Notes under the pieces: model-generated
The model's input: only the letters and a program-made list of their open reading frames with translations
Told to the model about the DNA's origin: nothing
Database searches by the model: none
Shown here: positions 21,000 to 32,196 of the stretch, piece by piece
Position numbering within the stretch: position 1 is the stretch's first letter
Layout: each line of letters starts with the position of its first letter
Program-made: the position numbers and the translations under genes
Assembly (NCBI GenBank): GCA_025765615.1
Contig: JAIVFJ010000194.1
Span: forward strand, 1-64,000
Direction of reading: 5' to 3'
DNA length: 64,000 bases
Source: Zopfochytrium polystomum
Lineage: Eukaryota; Chytridiomycota; Chytridiomycetes; Chytridiales; Chytridiaceae

Positions 21000-23108
21000 T
21001 CAGCACGGCAGCACCCTCACCACCTTGACCTTGGACGCCGAGGAGCCGGGGGACGCGTAAGCGACCGAGCCGTCGGGGAAGGCCTTGAACGGCTGGTACC
21101 TGTTTCCGACGACGGACCGGTCGAGCGCGACGGGGTTTCCGCGCGCGTCGCCCGTGGCGCGGTCGCGGATCTGGACGAGGACGGTCCTGCCGGCGCTCCT
21201 GTACGCGAGCGTGCCCGCGGCGGTGGCGTTTTCCCAGACGGCGAGCATCAGCGACTGGTCCCTGCCAAAGAGCGCGAGGTGCGGAGCGCGGTCGTTCGCG
21301 GCTTGGTCCTGCGCGACGACGAGGTCGAGGTCGGGGGCCTGGTTCGCGCGGGAGAAGTGAATCAGGTGGACGTCGGCGAGGCCGTCGGCGTTTGCGGGCT
21401 GGCCCTGTCGGGCGGCGGAGACGGTGGCCCAATACCCCGCGGCGGCAGCGGAGGCGGAGGGTTTGCCGTCGGAGACGATGTCGCCGAGGTCGGCGTACCA
21501 GAGGTCGACGGGGTAGACGGTGTTGTACGAGTCCGGGAACATGATGCGGTTGTTGTTGTCGGTTTTGCAGATGCCGACAAACTTGCCGGTGCGGTCGTCG
21601 TAGGTGAGGCGCTCGTAGCCCGAGTGGGAGCAGCCCCAGTCAAAGTTGCCGAGGCCCGCGACCGCGGAGCCGTCGGCGGCCGCGACGACTTTGAGGCGGT
21701 CGCCTTGGTGGATGTTGATGCAGCCGCCCTGAGAGACGGAGATTGCGGCGCCAAAGTATGCGGCAAAGTGCGTGCCGTCGAACGCGAGGCGCCCGTGGTG
21801 CGCGTACCACCAGATGAAGATGACGTTGGGTCCCGTCGCGCTGGTCGAGTATGGCGGCACGCCGGTGTCGGTCAGCGTAGATGTCCAGGTTTCTTTGCCC
21901 GACGGGTCGACGTGCGCGAGGACCATGTCGTAGCAAGGGACGGCCGGGTTGGGAGGGGTTCCGCAGAGGTTTGAAGGGTTGCCGCAGTTGAGGGTACCCT
22001 GGCCCCAGGCGGCGTTGCGGGTGCCCAGTACGACGAAGCCGCCGTTGTTGTCGGTGTGCGCGTCTCCAAAGTCAACAAAGGGCACTTGAACGGCGGCCGG
22101 GAACGCACTGTCGAGGGTGTCGTTGGCAGTGAGGCGCAGGATGTGCACGTTCCCGGTGCTGGCGCTCTTGAACACGAGAAGGGAGCCGTCTGTGGCTCCG
22201 GCGGTGGTAGATCGAGGGGTGATGATGATCGGGGTCAGCCCGACCTCGTCTTCGGTGGTGGAGACGGAGGTGCCAACGTCGATTTCGGTGATGCGGATCT
22301 TGGGGGTGGAGCAAACGCTAGGAGACGGAGTGGGCGCTGTACTCGTGGAAGTCGGTACGGCTGCCGGGGCATTACTCGTTGCTGCAGGCGAAGACGACGG
22401 TGAGAGAGACGGCGACGGTGATGGCGATGGGGAGGGCGAAGGCGATGGGGTGGGCGATGGGGATGGCGACGGGGAAGGGGAAGGCGACGAAGATGGTGGA
22501 GGCAAAGATGAACGCGACGGCGAAGGTGACGGCGAAGGGGCTGGCGAAGGCGAAGGTGACGGAGAAGGGGATGGCGAAGGCGACAGTGACGCAGACGGCG
22601 AGGGCAAAGGCGAAGGAGACGGCGATGACGAAGGAGTAGTTGCCGGGGACGGCGAAGGTGAAGGCGACGGTGAAGGCGACGGCGATGGCGACGGCACAGG
22701 CGAAGCAGACGTTGGTTTAGGCGATGGAGAGGGGGAATGAGAAGGAGACAGAGAGGGCGATGGCGTAGGGGACGGCGAAGCAGATGTCGGTTTAGGCGAC
22801 GGAGAAGGTGACGGAGAAGGCGACGGCGAAGGGGATGGCAAATTAGTCGTCGGTTTAGGCGACGGCGACGAGGAGGCAGACGATGAGGATGACGTCGCAG
22901 GCCGCTTTGACGATGAAGTGGCCGACGAGCAGGCGGCGCCGATGCACCGGGAGCTGAAGACGATGACACCTCCTCCGGCCTCGGCGGCATGCGGGAACGA
23001 CAGGAAGGTAGCGAATGCGGCGATTGCCAGCGAGAGCACGGCGACGAAGACGGCCGGGTGGTGGCGGAAACGAGGGGTAGGGGTCCGCGAACGGTGGCGG
23101 TGAGCCAT
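21000..23108 (-). CDS. secreted protein with long Ser-Pro linker and C-terminal propeller-like domain
   Basis: Single exon of 702 residues; ATG at 23108 chosen because a signal peptide follows (basic start, then [20 protein letters not shown], cleavage near HAAEA). Residues about 81-245 are an almost pure (SP)n linker encoded by GGCGAC/GGCGAA-type hexamers. The C-terminal 450 residues carry repeated beta-strand signatures and conserved-looking blocks such as [20 protein letters not shown] and [20 protein letters not shown], suggesting a beta-propeller. I do not recognise a named family. A secreted or wall-tethered adhesin or binding protein is plausible. The linker is probably O-glycosylated. 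Confidence 0.75.
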   Translation of the reverse strand: MAHRHRSRTPTPRFRHHPAVFVAVLSLAIAAFATFLSFPHAAEAGGGVIVFSSRCIGAACSSATSSSKRPATSSSSSASSSPSPKPTTNLPSPSPSPSPSPSPSPKPTSASPSPTPSPSLSPSHSPSPSPKPTSASPVPSPSPSPSPSPSPSPSPATTPSSSPSPSPLPSPSASLSPSPSPSPSPSPSPAPSPSPSPSRSSLPPPSSSPSPSPSPSPSPTPSPSPSPSPSPSPSLSPSSSPAATSNAPAAVPTSTSTAPTPSPSVCSTPKIRITEIDVGTSVSTTEDEVGLTPIIITPRSTTAGATDGSLLVFKSASTGNVHILRLTANDTLDSAFPAAVQVPFVDFGDAHTDNNGGFVVLGTRNAAWGQGTLNCGNPSNLCGTPPNPAVPCYDMVLAHVDPSGKETWTSTLTDTGVPPYSTSATGPNVIFIWWYAHHGRLAFDGTHFAAYFGAAISVSQGGCINIHQGDRLKVVAAADGSAVAGLGNFDWGCSHSGYERLTYDDRTGKFVGICKTDNNNRIMFPDSYNTVYPVDLWYADLGDIVSDGKPSASAAAAGYWATVSAARQGQPANADGLADVHLIHFSRANQAPDLDLVVAQDQAANDRAPHLALFGRDQSLMLAVWENATAAGTLAYRSAGRTVLVQIRDRATGDARGNPVALDRSVVGNRYQPFKAFPDGSVAYASPGSSASKVKVVRVLPC
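22390..22870. repeat. degenerate hexanucleotide repeat encoding the Ser-Pro linker
   Basis: Plus-strand units of the type GGCGAC, GGCGAA, GGGGAT repeat for about 480 bp. On the coding strand they give alternating Ser and Pro codons. Imperfect longer blocks ending in KPTSASP are visible, so the length probably varies between alleles. Confidence 0.85.
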
Positions 23109-23478
23109 CCTGTCTTTGTCACTTTTGTTTGGGGCTGTCGTCGCTGACGATGCTGTTTGCTCTTTCTCGTGGGAGGTGAAGGGGGGAAGTGCGAAGGTAC
23201 GAAGGTATGAATGAAGGAAGCGTTGAGGCGGAGAGGGGGTAAGTAAGGGGGGGGTAACAAGGACGCCCGCACACTGCTCTTCGTGTCTGTATTTATACAA
23301 ATTTCGTTTTTGTTTGACTGATTGAGATCTGAAACTCGAGGCGACAGACAGACATGGAGAGACAGAGACAAGAACAGAGAGACAGAGAGAGGGTAAGACG
23401 GAGATGCGGAAAGATTGGCGCCCGAAATCAGGCGGACACACAGCGCAGTCGAGCGGAACCCTTGGTCAGTCGGTCGGT

Positions 23479-23550
23479 CTGTTCTTTTTGTCTGTTTGTC
23501 TGTCTGTCTGTGCCGTCTCTTCGCATTGTTTGTCTGTCTGTCTGTCTGGA
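23479..23550 (+). repeat. imperfect (CTGT)n microsatellite
   Basis: Two short CTGT arrays (23488-23510, 23531-23550) upstream of the minus-strand gene starting at 23108. Nothing gene-like is seen from 23109 to 24554 apart from this and the CT tract. Confidence 0.9.
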
Positions 23551-24107
23551 GACTCATGCGGCACATGCGGGCACTGTCTCAACTGAAGCTCCGCTTGTGC
23601 TAATAATAATGCCCGCAGCCAAAATGAAGAATTTCTCAATGCGAGAAGTGATGCTTCCAGAAGAAGAAAAAGAACAAGAAGAAGAGCGCCTCCACGGTGG
23701 CGGCGCAGCCACCGCCTGGTTTTTGACCCCGGTTTAACAACACACACTTCATATGCTAAACCATTATCTACAACAGTTAGTTACGAAAAGCATCAGCAAT
23801 AAAACAAGTGAGATGGATAGATAGATAGATCGTTTCATGAACACATCGATCAATCAACACGTAACTGCGAGCATCACTTTTTTCTCAAAAAAACTCCGTT
23901 GGATTCACTTGTTGGTACATTACAGCCGGTTTTCCGCGCAGGTCAGCTGTTATTTAGCTTGGTGGCAGTGAATCTTCCTCCAACCTTCCCGCTGCCCCGC
24001 TGCATCTGCATCTTCTTGGCAGACGATTGCTTTGTCTGGTTTGCTTGTCCGCTGTGATTTCCACTGTCCTGCTGTCTGTCTGCCGCTCTGTTTCCCTCCC
24101 CACTTAT

Positions 24108-24110
<3 letters not shown>

Positions 24111-24194
<84 letters not shown>

Positions 24195-24209
24195 TCTCTC
24201 TCTCTGTCT
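24111..24209 (+). repeat. (CT)n microsatellite
   Basis: Almost pure CT for about 70 bp followed by CTCTGT variants, in the upstream region of the gene starting at 24555. Confidence 0.95.
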
Positions 24210-24554
24210 CTGTCCTCCCTCTGCCCCGTCGGCTTGGAGCGCGGGACAGCTGGCTGGTTCTTCCCGCATTTCCGCCGGCTTATTAAGAAGATGTCCGCAC
24301 ACACACACCTCCTTTGTGTAAAAAACTTGTGTATTAAAATACCTGCATTGGAGCGGGCAGAAGCTAGCCGAGCCGCGCGAGCATCATCCCAAGCAAGCAA
24401 GGCGACCAACCCCCCCAATTCGAGTATTCGTTCATAATAATAAGGCCGTTGTTGGAAAATCACAAGCGACGTGTGGACTCAAGGAGAGAAGAGAGAATAG
24501 CCAAGAAGGAAAGAAGAAGAAGGAGAAGAAGAAGTAGAGAAATATAAAGTTGGA

Positions 24555-26409
24555 ATGGCCGCAAAAGCAGGAAATGCTGGTGGTGGCGCAGCCAGCCTCG
24601 ACGGCCCGCTCGCACAGCCGCCTCTGTCGTCTTCGTCCCCGTCCCCAGCCCCATCCTCGCCGCCGCCGTCGCCGCCGCGATCCATCGCTCGAAATGGACC
24701 CCGCGCCACCGCCGCCGCCCCACCCGGCGCACCCGCCGCCGCCGCACCCGTCCCAACACCCGCCGGCTCGCCGTGCACGGCGTCCTGGGACCCGGCCGTG
24801 CTGGCCCTGTTGCAGGGCGTGTACCTCAGCCGCACGAGCGCACTGCGGCCGCTGCGCCGCGACCGCGACGCGGCGCGCGCCGTCGTCGCCGCCTTTGCGC
24901 GCGCGCGCGCCTCCCACTTCATCTGGACGCCGCAGCAGCGCGGCTGCTGGCCGGCCGTCGCGCGCGTCGACTTTCCGCCGCCGCTACTGCTGCAGATGAA
25001 GCCGGCGGTGGCGGTGCAGTCCGCCGCGTCGTCGTCGTCGGGCGGCGGCGGCGGCGAACGGCGGCGGCGGCCGTGGTGGCGGCGGTCGTCGTGGCGGAAT
25101 GACACAAAGAGGACCGAGGGCGGCGCACGGCCGCCGCCGCCGGAGCCGCCGCAGCCGCCGCCGGGTGTTTTGTACGAGATCGACTATCGCGCATTCTGGG
25201 ACGCGGACTACCACGACGCTCAGATCCGGCGGACGATGGGGGCGGCGTGGGACGCGCTCGAGGCGTGGGCGGTCGGGGCGGGGCTGCACGCACTTCCTCC
25301 GTCCTCGCCATCCTCGCCGTCTTCGCCCTCCGCCGGCGACGCCGACCACGGCGAAATCCCTCTGTCGACCCTGCAGCGGCGCCAGCGCCTCCTCCACTCG
25401 CTGCGCGAGCTGATCGAGCCATTCCACGTCAACATGCTGCCGATCGTGCTGGGCGACGCGCGCACGCTGCCGCGCAAGTGCCGGCGGTACGCGACGCTGG
25501 TGGAGCGGTGCCTCGCGCACTGCGTCGACGAGGCCGGCAAAGTCGGGTACCTGACGGTGCACGAAGGGTTTGTGGACGCCAGCGGCGAGCCACAGCGGCG
25601 GCCGGGCGCGCACGTCGAGGCGCCCGGAGGTTACTTCTACTTTGACGGCGACGACGGTGGCGACGACGCGGACGCGGACGCGGCGCGGGTCGACGGGTGG
25701 CTGGAACAGATGGTGCACCAGTGGGGGTGGGGTTACGGTAAGGAGGGTTGTAGTGTATTTTTTGGATTCAATTTGTTAATAGGCCTTCATCGTATACACC
25801 AAAACAGGTCCCGAGGTCTGGCGCATCGAGGGCGGCGTGTTCCAGGCGTCCAGCGTGGCCGACACGTGCCGTGTGTGGGACTGCGTGGTGCGGGACCACG
25901 CCGCGATCGTCGGGCCGCACGGCAGCGTCGAGCACCTGCGGGCCGTGCTGGACCGCGGGCCGCCGCGGACGCCAAAGGCGGCGGCGGCTCCCAGCGACGG
26001 CGACGACGACGGCGACGGCGGCGGCCTCGTCGACGCGCGGACCGTGCGAGTGGTCAAGACGTGGCGAAGCGGCCGGCCGCACTCGGAGACGCGGCGACCG
26101 CTGCCGCCGTCGCACGCGGGCGCGGGCGGAATGCTGCTCGCGGCGAACGCGATCGCGTGGATGACGGACCGCACGCCGCACGAGTCTGTGCCGGTCGTGG
26201 CCGGCGAGGGGGTCGGCGGGCGGGTGTTCCGGCAGTACTTTCGGCTGGTGACGAGCCGCGTGACGGCGTGGTACGAGGCGCACTCGACGCGCAACGACGA
26301 GTGCGGCGTTGCGCCGCCGGCGGGTGTGCGCGTCGTGAAGGAGGACAAGTTTGTGGGATCGGGCATGGCCGCGGTCGGGCCGGGGTTCGCGCCGTTGCGC
26401 TCGTTGTAG
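24555..26409 (+). CDS. uncharacterised protein, possible 2OG-Fe(II)-oxygenase-like fold
   Basis: Two exons, 24555-25737 and 25808-26409, joined in phase (GGT codon split), 594 residues. The first 80 residues are Ala/Pro-rich. Blocks that look conserved are IDYRAFWDADYHDAQIRRTM, the segment around residue 353 (HVE in PGAHVEAPGGYFYF), WGWGYGPEVWRIEGGVFQ across the splice junction, and the C-terminal MTDRTPHESVPV, RQYFRLVTSRVTAWYEAHST. HVE at 353, His at 519 and the following RQYFR could be the HxD/E..H..R set of a non-haem iron dioxygenase; this is inference from spacing only. The stop is 123 bp from that of the convergent eEF2-like gene. Confidence 0.7.
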
Positions 26410-26532
26410 GGAGGGGAGCGGGTGGGGAAACGCCACAGAAGCGCGGCCTTGCTGACATTGCATAAATCTATTCAGTACGCCATAGCTCAAGTGTTCCTTT
26501 TTCTCGCCCGACGGACGACACAACCAAACAGC

Positions 26533-29447
26533 TCACAACGCATCGCAAAAGTCCGCCATCTCCGGCACCTTTGGCTTCAAATACTTCCTCTGTCTGGCCG
26601 CGACGACCAGCGCCCTCGCGCGGCCGCCGTCTTCCTCGGAGGCGCTCAGCACATCGCCGTCGTCGACGACACGCCACTCGATAAACTCGCAGCGGAACAG
26701 CAGCGGCGCCGGGTGGCCGACGGTCGCGGTGCGGAGCGCGGCGGCGAGGCCGATCGCCGCGTTGGAGGGGAGGGTGGCGGAGACGGTGTGGATGCGGCGG
26801 CGGCTGGGGCGGGACTTCGGTAGAGGATGTTGTGAGGAGGACTGGGAGGGCGGGACGGCATCGGTGGCGTCAGCGTCGAGGGTGGGGGCGTCTTGAGCGG
26901 GAGCGTCGTCAATGGTGGCAGCTGCGTCGCGAAGCACGGCCATCGTGGCGTCGACGGCGGCAGCCAGGTCCTGGGCAGCGTCAGCGGCACATCGGATGTG
27001 GATGCGGACAACGGGTTCGAGGAGGGCTGGTCGCGCTGCGAGGAAAGCGGCGTTTGCGGCGCGGCGAGCGGCGGGGAGGAGCTGCGAACGGCGGAGCGCG
27101 GGGGCGACGGGTGCGCTGACAAAGTCGACGAGGTGGAAGGCGACGTTGTGGACGGGCTCTTCGCAGAGGACGCCCCCCTGCGTGGACCACTGGATGGCGG
27201 CGACGCAAGCTTCGCGCACGGTGCGCTCGTCGCCTGGATCCGGCGTGGTGCGGCTGGCGTGGGGCTGCAGGTGGCGGCGGTCGACGAGGAGGTTGGCGCC
27301 GCGGTGGTCTGGGGCGAAACACCAGATGTTGTGGGCGTCGTCGGAGGGCCAGCCGTGGCGGATGGCGATGGCGACGGCGCTTTCGCGTGTGGCAGCGGCG
27401 TCGGAGCGGCTTAAAGTTTGTTTGGCAGCCACGTCGCCTTGAAAGGCTATGGGGGCACGATCCTTGGTGTTCACTTCCTCGATGACCTTGGCCAGCGCTT
27501 CGCCGAGCGGGGCGGCAGTCATGTAGACGCGGGCGTGCTTGTTCGGCGACTTGGCCATGCAGACGATGCTAGATTGGGCGAGGACAGTTTCCCGGAGCGG
27601 AACGTGGATTTCTCCAACGGTCAGCGTGACGCCGGTGTCCGAGAGCGAACTCAGGCATCGTTGGAGGTGTCCTTCGCTGGAGGTCGCCATCTTCACTTCC
27701 CCCGAGTCCAAACGGTCGCAGCGGAGGTACGGGTCAGACCTGGTCAGCACCTTGAGGTCCTCCATAAACCTCGAAAGGTGACCCGCCAAGCTCACATCGA
27801 CCAGCACCTGGAAAGCATTTACGGTCGGAGGCGCAACGGTCCTCAAGCTGTGCGAGGACTCGGACGCCGTCAAAGTCCCCGTCACAGGGAGATACTTGTC
27901 GATCCCGGCGATCGCAACGATGCTTCCGGCCGGACACGTGTCAATGCTTACTTTGTCGTTGCTTCTGGCTATCGCAAACAGCTCCTGTACTTTTCTCACC
28001 ACGAGGTCGTCCATCTTCCCCGGAATGTACTTTGATCCCTGGATGCGGACGCTCTGGCCTGCCCTCAACGTCCCAGAAAACACCCGGGCCAACGCGTAGA
28101 AGCGACCGCGCTCTGCCGTTGGTATCATCTTTGCGACGTACACCATGAGCGGGCCGTCGGGGTCGCAAGTCCTGATGCCCATTGCTGCATCGTCCTGCTG
28201 CGGCCCCGTGTAAAGAATTTCTCCGCGCCGCAACTGGGCCGCCGACGGAGACGGAAGGTGCACGCAAATCATGTTTAGCAGAGTATCGGTTGCTGGAAGG
28301 AATCTGCGTAGTACGGTCTTGACCAAAGCCCTTCCTGTCCGGTCCCACTCGTGCGGCATGAGTTGGACGCCGAGCTTTTCTAGCAACGCAGAGAGCGCAC
28401 CTTTGTCTCCACCGTTCACAGCCTCGACCAACTTGTACACAGGGTCCAACACAAACATGCAGAACGCCCGTTCCAATTGCATGCCCTGGTTGTTGGTGCT
28501 GCGGGTGGTCCAAGCTTTCGTGGCTGGGTCGAAGAAGTGGTCACCCCAAAGCCGGGCGATCATCTTGTCTTTGTCAATGCCGAACTTTTTGGAGTACCTT
28601 GCGGCAAACTGGTGTAAGGTGAAGGCCCATCCGTGAAGGTTCGAACCGAAAGCGACAGAGCCTTGAATGGGGCAGACTGTCATGTCGCCGCGAACGGTCT
28701 CGTCGGCGAAGATCGAGATGATATCATTAATGCTTTCAATGTTCGCATACATTTTCTGGTGCCGAGAAGGAAGAGGGAGCGTTACAGGACACATCGTTAA
28801 ATATTTAGCCTACCGCATACAGGTCGTCCTTTGACATGCTCTGATCAATTATGGCCTTCTCGAGCCGATCAATAATAACCACCGGCTTGATGCGGTCAGC
28901 AACAGCTCTTCGCAGCATCTCCTCAGCCTCCAATGGGATTCCTCCGCCATCTTCGTCGTCAATAACGACCAGCAGGCCGTCCGCCATAGGAAGCATGGAG
29001 GAAGCGCCCGCGCAGTCGCCGGTGTCCCATTCGCAGATAAAGTGGATGAGGTGTTCGCCTCCTGTTGCGATTCCAGCACCAAATGATCAGAAGGGCCTGT
29101 CCCTTTTTGCCGCCTACCATAAAGAACGACCGGGAAGCAATGCCTCCAACTCACCCTCCACCGTCGCCGTCTGCGCACGGCCCGCAGCAGCACTTTCCCT
29201 CAGCTCCAGCTCGTCCACGCAAATCCTCGCCATCACAACTTCCGAGGGGATGAAATGAATCCTCACGTCGGCGTTGTCGTCGTCGGCATCAAACACCGTC
29301 GACAGCGCCGTCGAGACCGACGCGCGGCGAAAAAAACGCGTCAACGAGCCAAGACGCCTCGGACGACGACAAGGGGGTCAGTCCCCGGCCGCGCTGAGGG
29401 CTTGAAATAGGCAGGAGTGCGACGTTTCGGATGCGGGATGGGGGCAT
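26533..29447 (-). CDS. divergent eEF2 paralogue with degenerate GTPase motifs and no diphthamide histidine
   Basis: Exons 29447-29155, 29061-28814 and 28755-26533; introns of 93 and 58 bp. eEF2 blocks are clear: LHGWAFTLHQFAARYSKKFG, RLWGDHFFDPATK, HLPSPSAAQLRRGEILYTGP, PLMVYVAKMIPTAERGRFYA, SKYIPGKMDDLVV, SKSPNKHARVYM-type block and LKPKVPEMADF at the end. The G domain is degenerate: IRN is followed by SSPQRGRGLT instead of HVDHGKST, the DxxG region reads EWDTGDCAG, and NKxD is replaced by DRLE. In domain IV the loop that carries the diphthamide His reads APALRRSQ, with Ala (27097-27099) at the modified position. Exon 1 needs one base removed at a T7 run (about 29338) to stay in frame. The conserved introns argue for a gene, perhaps recently damaged. 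It is nearer eEF2 than Ria1/Efl1 or Snu114 by its PGKxDDL block. Confidence 0.8.
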
Positions 29448-29449
29448 GC

Positions 29450-30389
29450 GAGTCAGGCGGTGGAGCTGTTGGTTGTGCGTTTGTATTTGTATTCCCAAAA
29501 AAAAAAAAAAAAAAAAATACTGCGGATCAGAGACGGGACTACGATAATGGCTAAGGGAACGGCGAGATGAACGGGCAAAAGCCGGCGAGGGCCTTTGAAG
29601 GAAAGTGGTACGGAGGAAGGGAAGGTCATACCTCTGTTTCGCAGGGTCAGGTGGAGCAGGATGAGAGGCGTTGAGACTATCGCCATTTTCCCCCTTTGCA
29701 AATGAATACGAACCTTCCTTTATTTTAGTTTATTTTTTTTTTTTTCAGATAGCCAAGGGAATGATCGGAAAGTGTAGTGCAAAGGGCATCCATACAACAC
29801 AAAATTAACGAAAGAAGAAAAGAGTGGGTGGGGGCGGCAACAAGATTGGCAGCTATCAAGAAGAGACGATGCACTCACAACGGACAAGCGGATCTGGCAG
29901 CGCAGCGCAGCGGGCGTACGTTGGTGGAATGCGGCATCAGACGAGGATTGTATTGCGAAGGTGAAATAGAAAGAACGGGTCAGCATCAGTGGCGTGCAAG
30001 GATTAGATCGTTTCCTTCATCCGGCGGCAGCTATCGTTGGTCCCCCCCCCCCCCCCCCCCGTGCCCGTTGTAGCTATCGTTGAATCCCCGAGCTCCTGTG
30101 GGCGTGGGAGCGGCGCTCACCATCTCTCCTCGGCCGGTTGTCGGTCGTCGGGGTCGACACGGATCGTTGTAGGTGGCCTTGTCAGGGAGTGGCGCAGCCA
30201 CAGAAAAACACTAAGGAAGGAATGTGATTTCGTTCCCCACTTCTTATTTTGAAATATTAATACTGCAAGGCAAGAAACTTGGCTCAGTCACTCTCACAGA
30301 TTCTTATCAGCCGATAACAGAAAGCTGTCCTGCACTTTTTTTTTTTTTTTTTTGCCCGGGAGCAGAGTTGGACCATTTGTCCCCTCACG
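29450..30389. other. intergenic, homopolymer-rich
   Basis: Upstream of the eEF2-like gene. Contains A20 (29498-29517), T-rich 29730-29745, C18 (30043-30060) and T18 (30337-30354). No exon chain was recognised. Confidence 0.45.
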
Positions 30390-30983
30390 GTTTTTCATCA
30401 CGACAACGCTCCCGGCCGCCTCCGCGTCGATTCGAACCACGACAGCGGGTCGTCGCCGTGCTCCACCCCGGCAAGTACGTCGACTTACAGTGTCGTTCGC
30501 ATCGACAAGCATCCTCAGTCTCCGCAACCCCCTCATCCCCGCACACACGGCCGCCCGGGCCACAGCGTCCCCCTTCCATGACCTCGCGCCCGTCCGACGC
30601 AACGCCCGCAGTTGTTCACGGCCTCGACCCACAGGCTTTCGACGCCGCTCAGATCACCATTTGCACCAGCAGCAACTCCGCCGCTCTGCCGCCGTCGATC
30701 CCATCGCAGCCGTTCTCGTCGCCGCCGCACCACACCGAATTCGCCGTCGTAAGATCAGTCAATCATCCAGGCCGGCCACGGCGGCGGCGGGGACGTTGTG
30801 GAGGCGGAGGTGGCGGAGGAGGGCGACGGGGGAGAAGAGGAGGCGGGAGAGGCGCGGGGCGCTGGAAGGGTCAATCACGGTGACAAGGGAGGAGGAATAG
30901 GAGGACGAGGACGAGGACGCGGCAACGGCGGCGGCGGCGGCGGAGTCGTGGTCGTCGTCGACGGGTGGGACTGCGACGGGCAT
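30390..30983 (-). pseudogene. truncated pseudogene copy of the leucine-rich gene at 48037-49284
   Basis: The minus strand starts MPVAVPP at 30983 and continues through VTVIDPSSAPRLS, ALLRHLRLHNVPAAAV, matching the 48-kb protein (VVIDPSTGPD, ALRHLRLHDVPAAAV). After a deletion of about 130 codons comes GVESLWVEAVNN, then in another frame AVCAGMRGLRRLRM, and a GTAAGT donor at the same intron position as the intact gene. Most of exon 2 is gone, but its last piece, EHGDDPLSWFESTR, remains near 30460-30410. Frameshifts near 30595-30620 and two large deletions make it a pseudogene. It lies in opposite orientation to the intact copy, 17 kb away. Confidence 0.8.
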
Positions 30984-30989
30984 TGTTGA

Positions 30990-31600
30990 GTAGTTGTTCG
31001 TAGGTCTTTTTTTTTGTTTGGTTTTTGGTAGGAGGTGGCGGCGTGGCCCCAAAGATCGGAGAGAATCGAAAAAGCGAAGAGCTCCTGGGACACGAAGACA
31101 CTGAGAGCGTGGGCCTGTGCGCCAACGTACGTGTGCAGCATGACGCGGGCAGGCGGACGAGCGGAAGCATCTGCGACAATTTGTTGCGATGCGCAGTCAC
31201 ATATCGTCACACTGATGAATCTTGTGTGCGCCAAGCTCAACTCAACAGGCGCTTGGGCAGATTCGACTGCGCTCGGTTTTGCTTGTGCGGGGCAGGGTTA
31301 AACCGCGAAACGAGAAAACCTCGGACGGACTGCAACAACTGGTCCGTCAGTTGTTGGTCTTTGAATTTGATCCGGCGCCACCGTAGCGCGCACAAAACTT
31401 TCTCGCGCACAACTGAATTCTATGTACTTTGTGTTCTCATTCGAAGTGGGGCAACCGTTGCGGTTCGCAGGATGCCGGAGCGGGGAACTCAGAACGCAGA
31501 AAGGGAAAGAAGGAAGGGAAAAGAAGAACAAAATTAGAAATGTACTGAAGGGTACCGCTCCAACTGCGAAGGTGGAGGTGATCGCCCCTTCTCCGCACGC
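30990..31600. other. no gene recognised
   Basis: Upstream side of the pseudogene and downstream side of the GPCR gene. Only short frames without motifs are present. Confidence 0.4.
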
Positions 31601-31602
31601 GC

Positions 31603-32144
31603 CTACTCGACGCTGGGTCTCACCGCCATCGCCACCGGCGAGGTGGCCGGCGGCGACGGGCTCTTCAGCTTCTGTGCGAGCGCCGCGGCGGCGTCGGGCG
31701 AGGGCAACTCAAACTGCAGCCAGGCGGCGGGCGCAACGCCGCCGCCAGCGGCCGTGGCGCTGGAGTGCGGGGCGACAGCCGAGGCCGCGGCGGCCGGCCG
31801 GGTCGCGACTTTAAGGCGGACCAGGCAGCCGGTCGCGACGACGTCGACGGCGGTGGCGGCGGACGCGGCGGAGTCGGAGGCGGCGGAGAGCGGGAAGGCG
31901 GTGCTGTCTGAGCGCGAGTCGAGGGTCAGCCAGACTTTGCCGAAGAATTGGTTCATGGCAAGGCGCGCGAGGACCCAGCTGGACCAGCCGCTGCTCGTGT
32001 GAGTGCGGTAGCAGACAATGCCCTGTTTTTGGGATTTTTGTTTCCAGTGGTTTGGGAACGCGCACCGAGCGATATTAAATTCCGGCCATCTTTTCGCGGC
32101 AACAGGAGAGAGAGAGAGAGAGGGAGAATGTGTGTGTGTGTGTG

Positions 32145-32196
<52 letters not shown>

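Noticed and set aside
22390..22870. Regular short repeats as a CRISPR array
   Set aside because: Units are contiguous coding hexamers without spacers, in a eukaryotic gene.
23109..23441. N-terminal extension of the Ser-Pro linker protein to 23441
   Set aside because: Low-complexity and would bury the signal peptide that follows the Met at 23108.
24984..26523. Long minus-strand frames opposite the 24555-26409 gene
   Set aside because: Pro/Arg-rich shadows of a GC-rich gene; the plus strand has matching splice phases.
29448..29498. Longer start for the eEF2 paralogue at 29498
   Set aside because: That codon is TTG, not ATG, and lies beside an A/T homopolymer; ATG at 29447 is preferred.
30224..30883. 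219-codon plus-strand frame with Arg/Gly tail
   Set aside because: It is the antisense of the pseudogene at 30390-30983, whose minus-strand similarity to the 48-kb gene explains the region.
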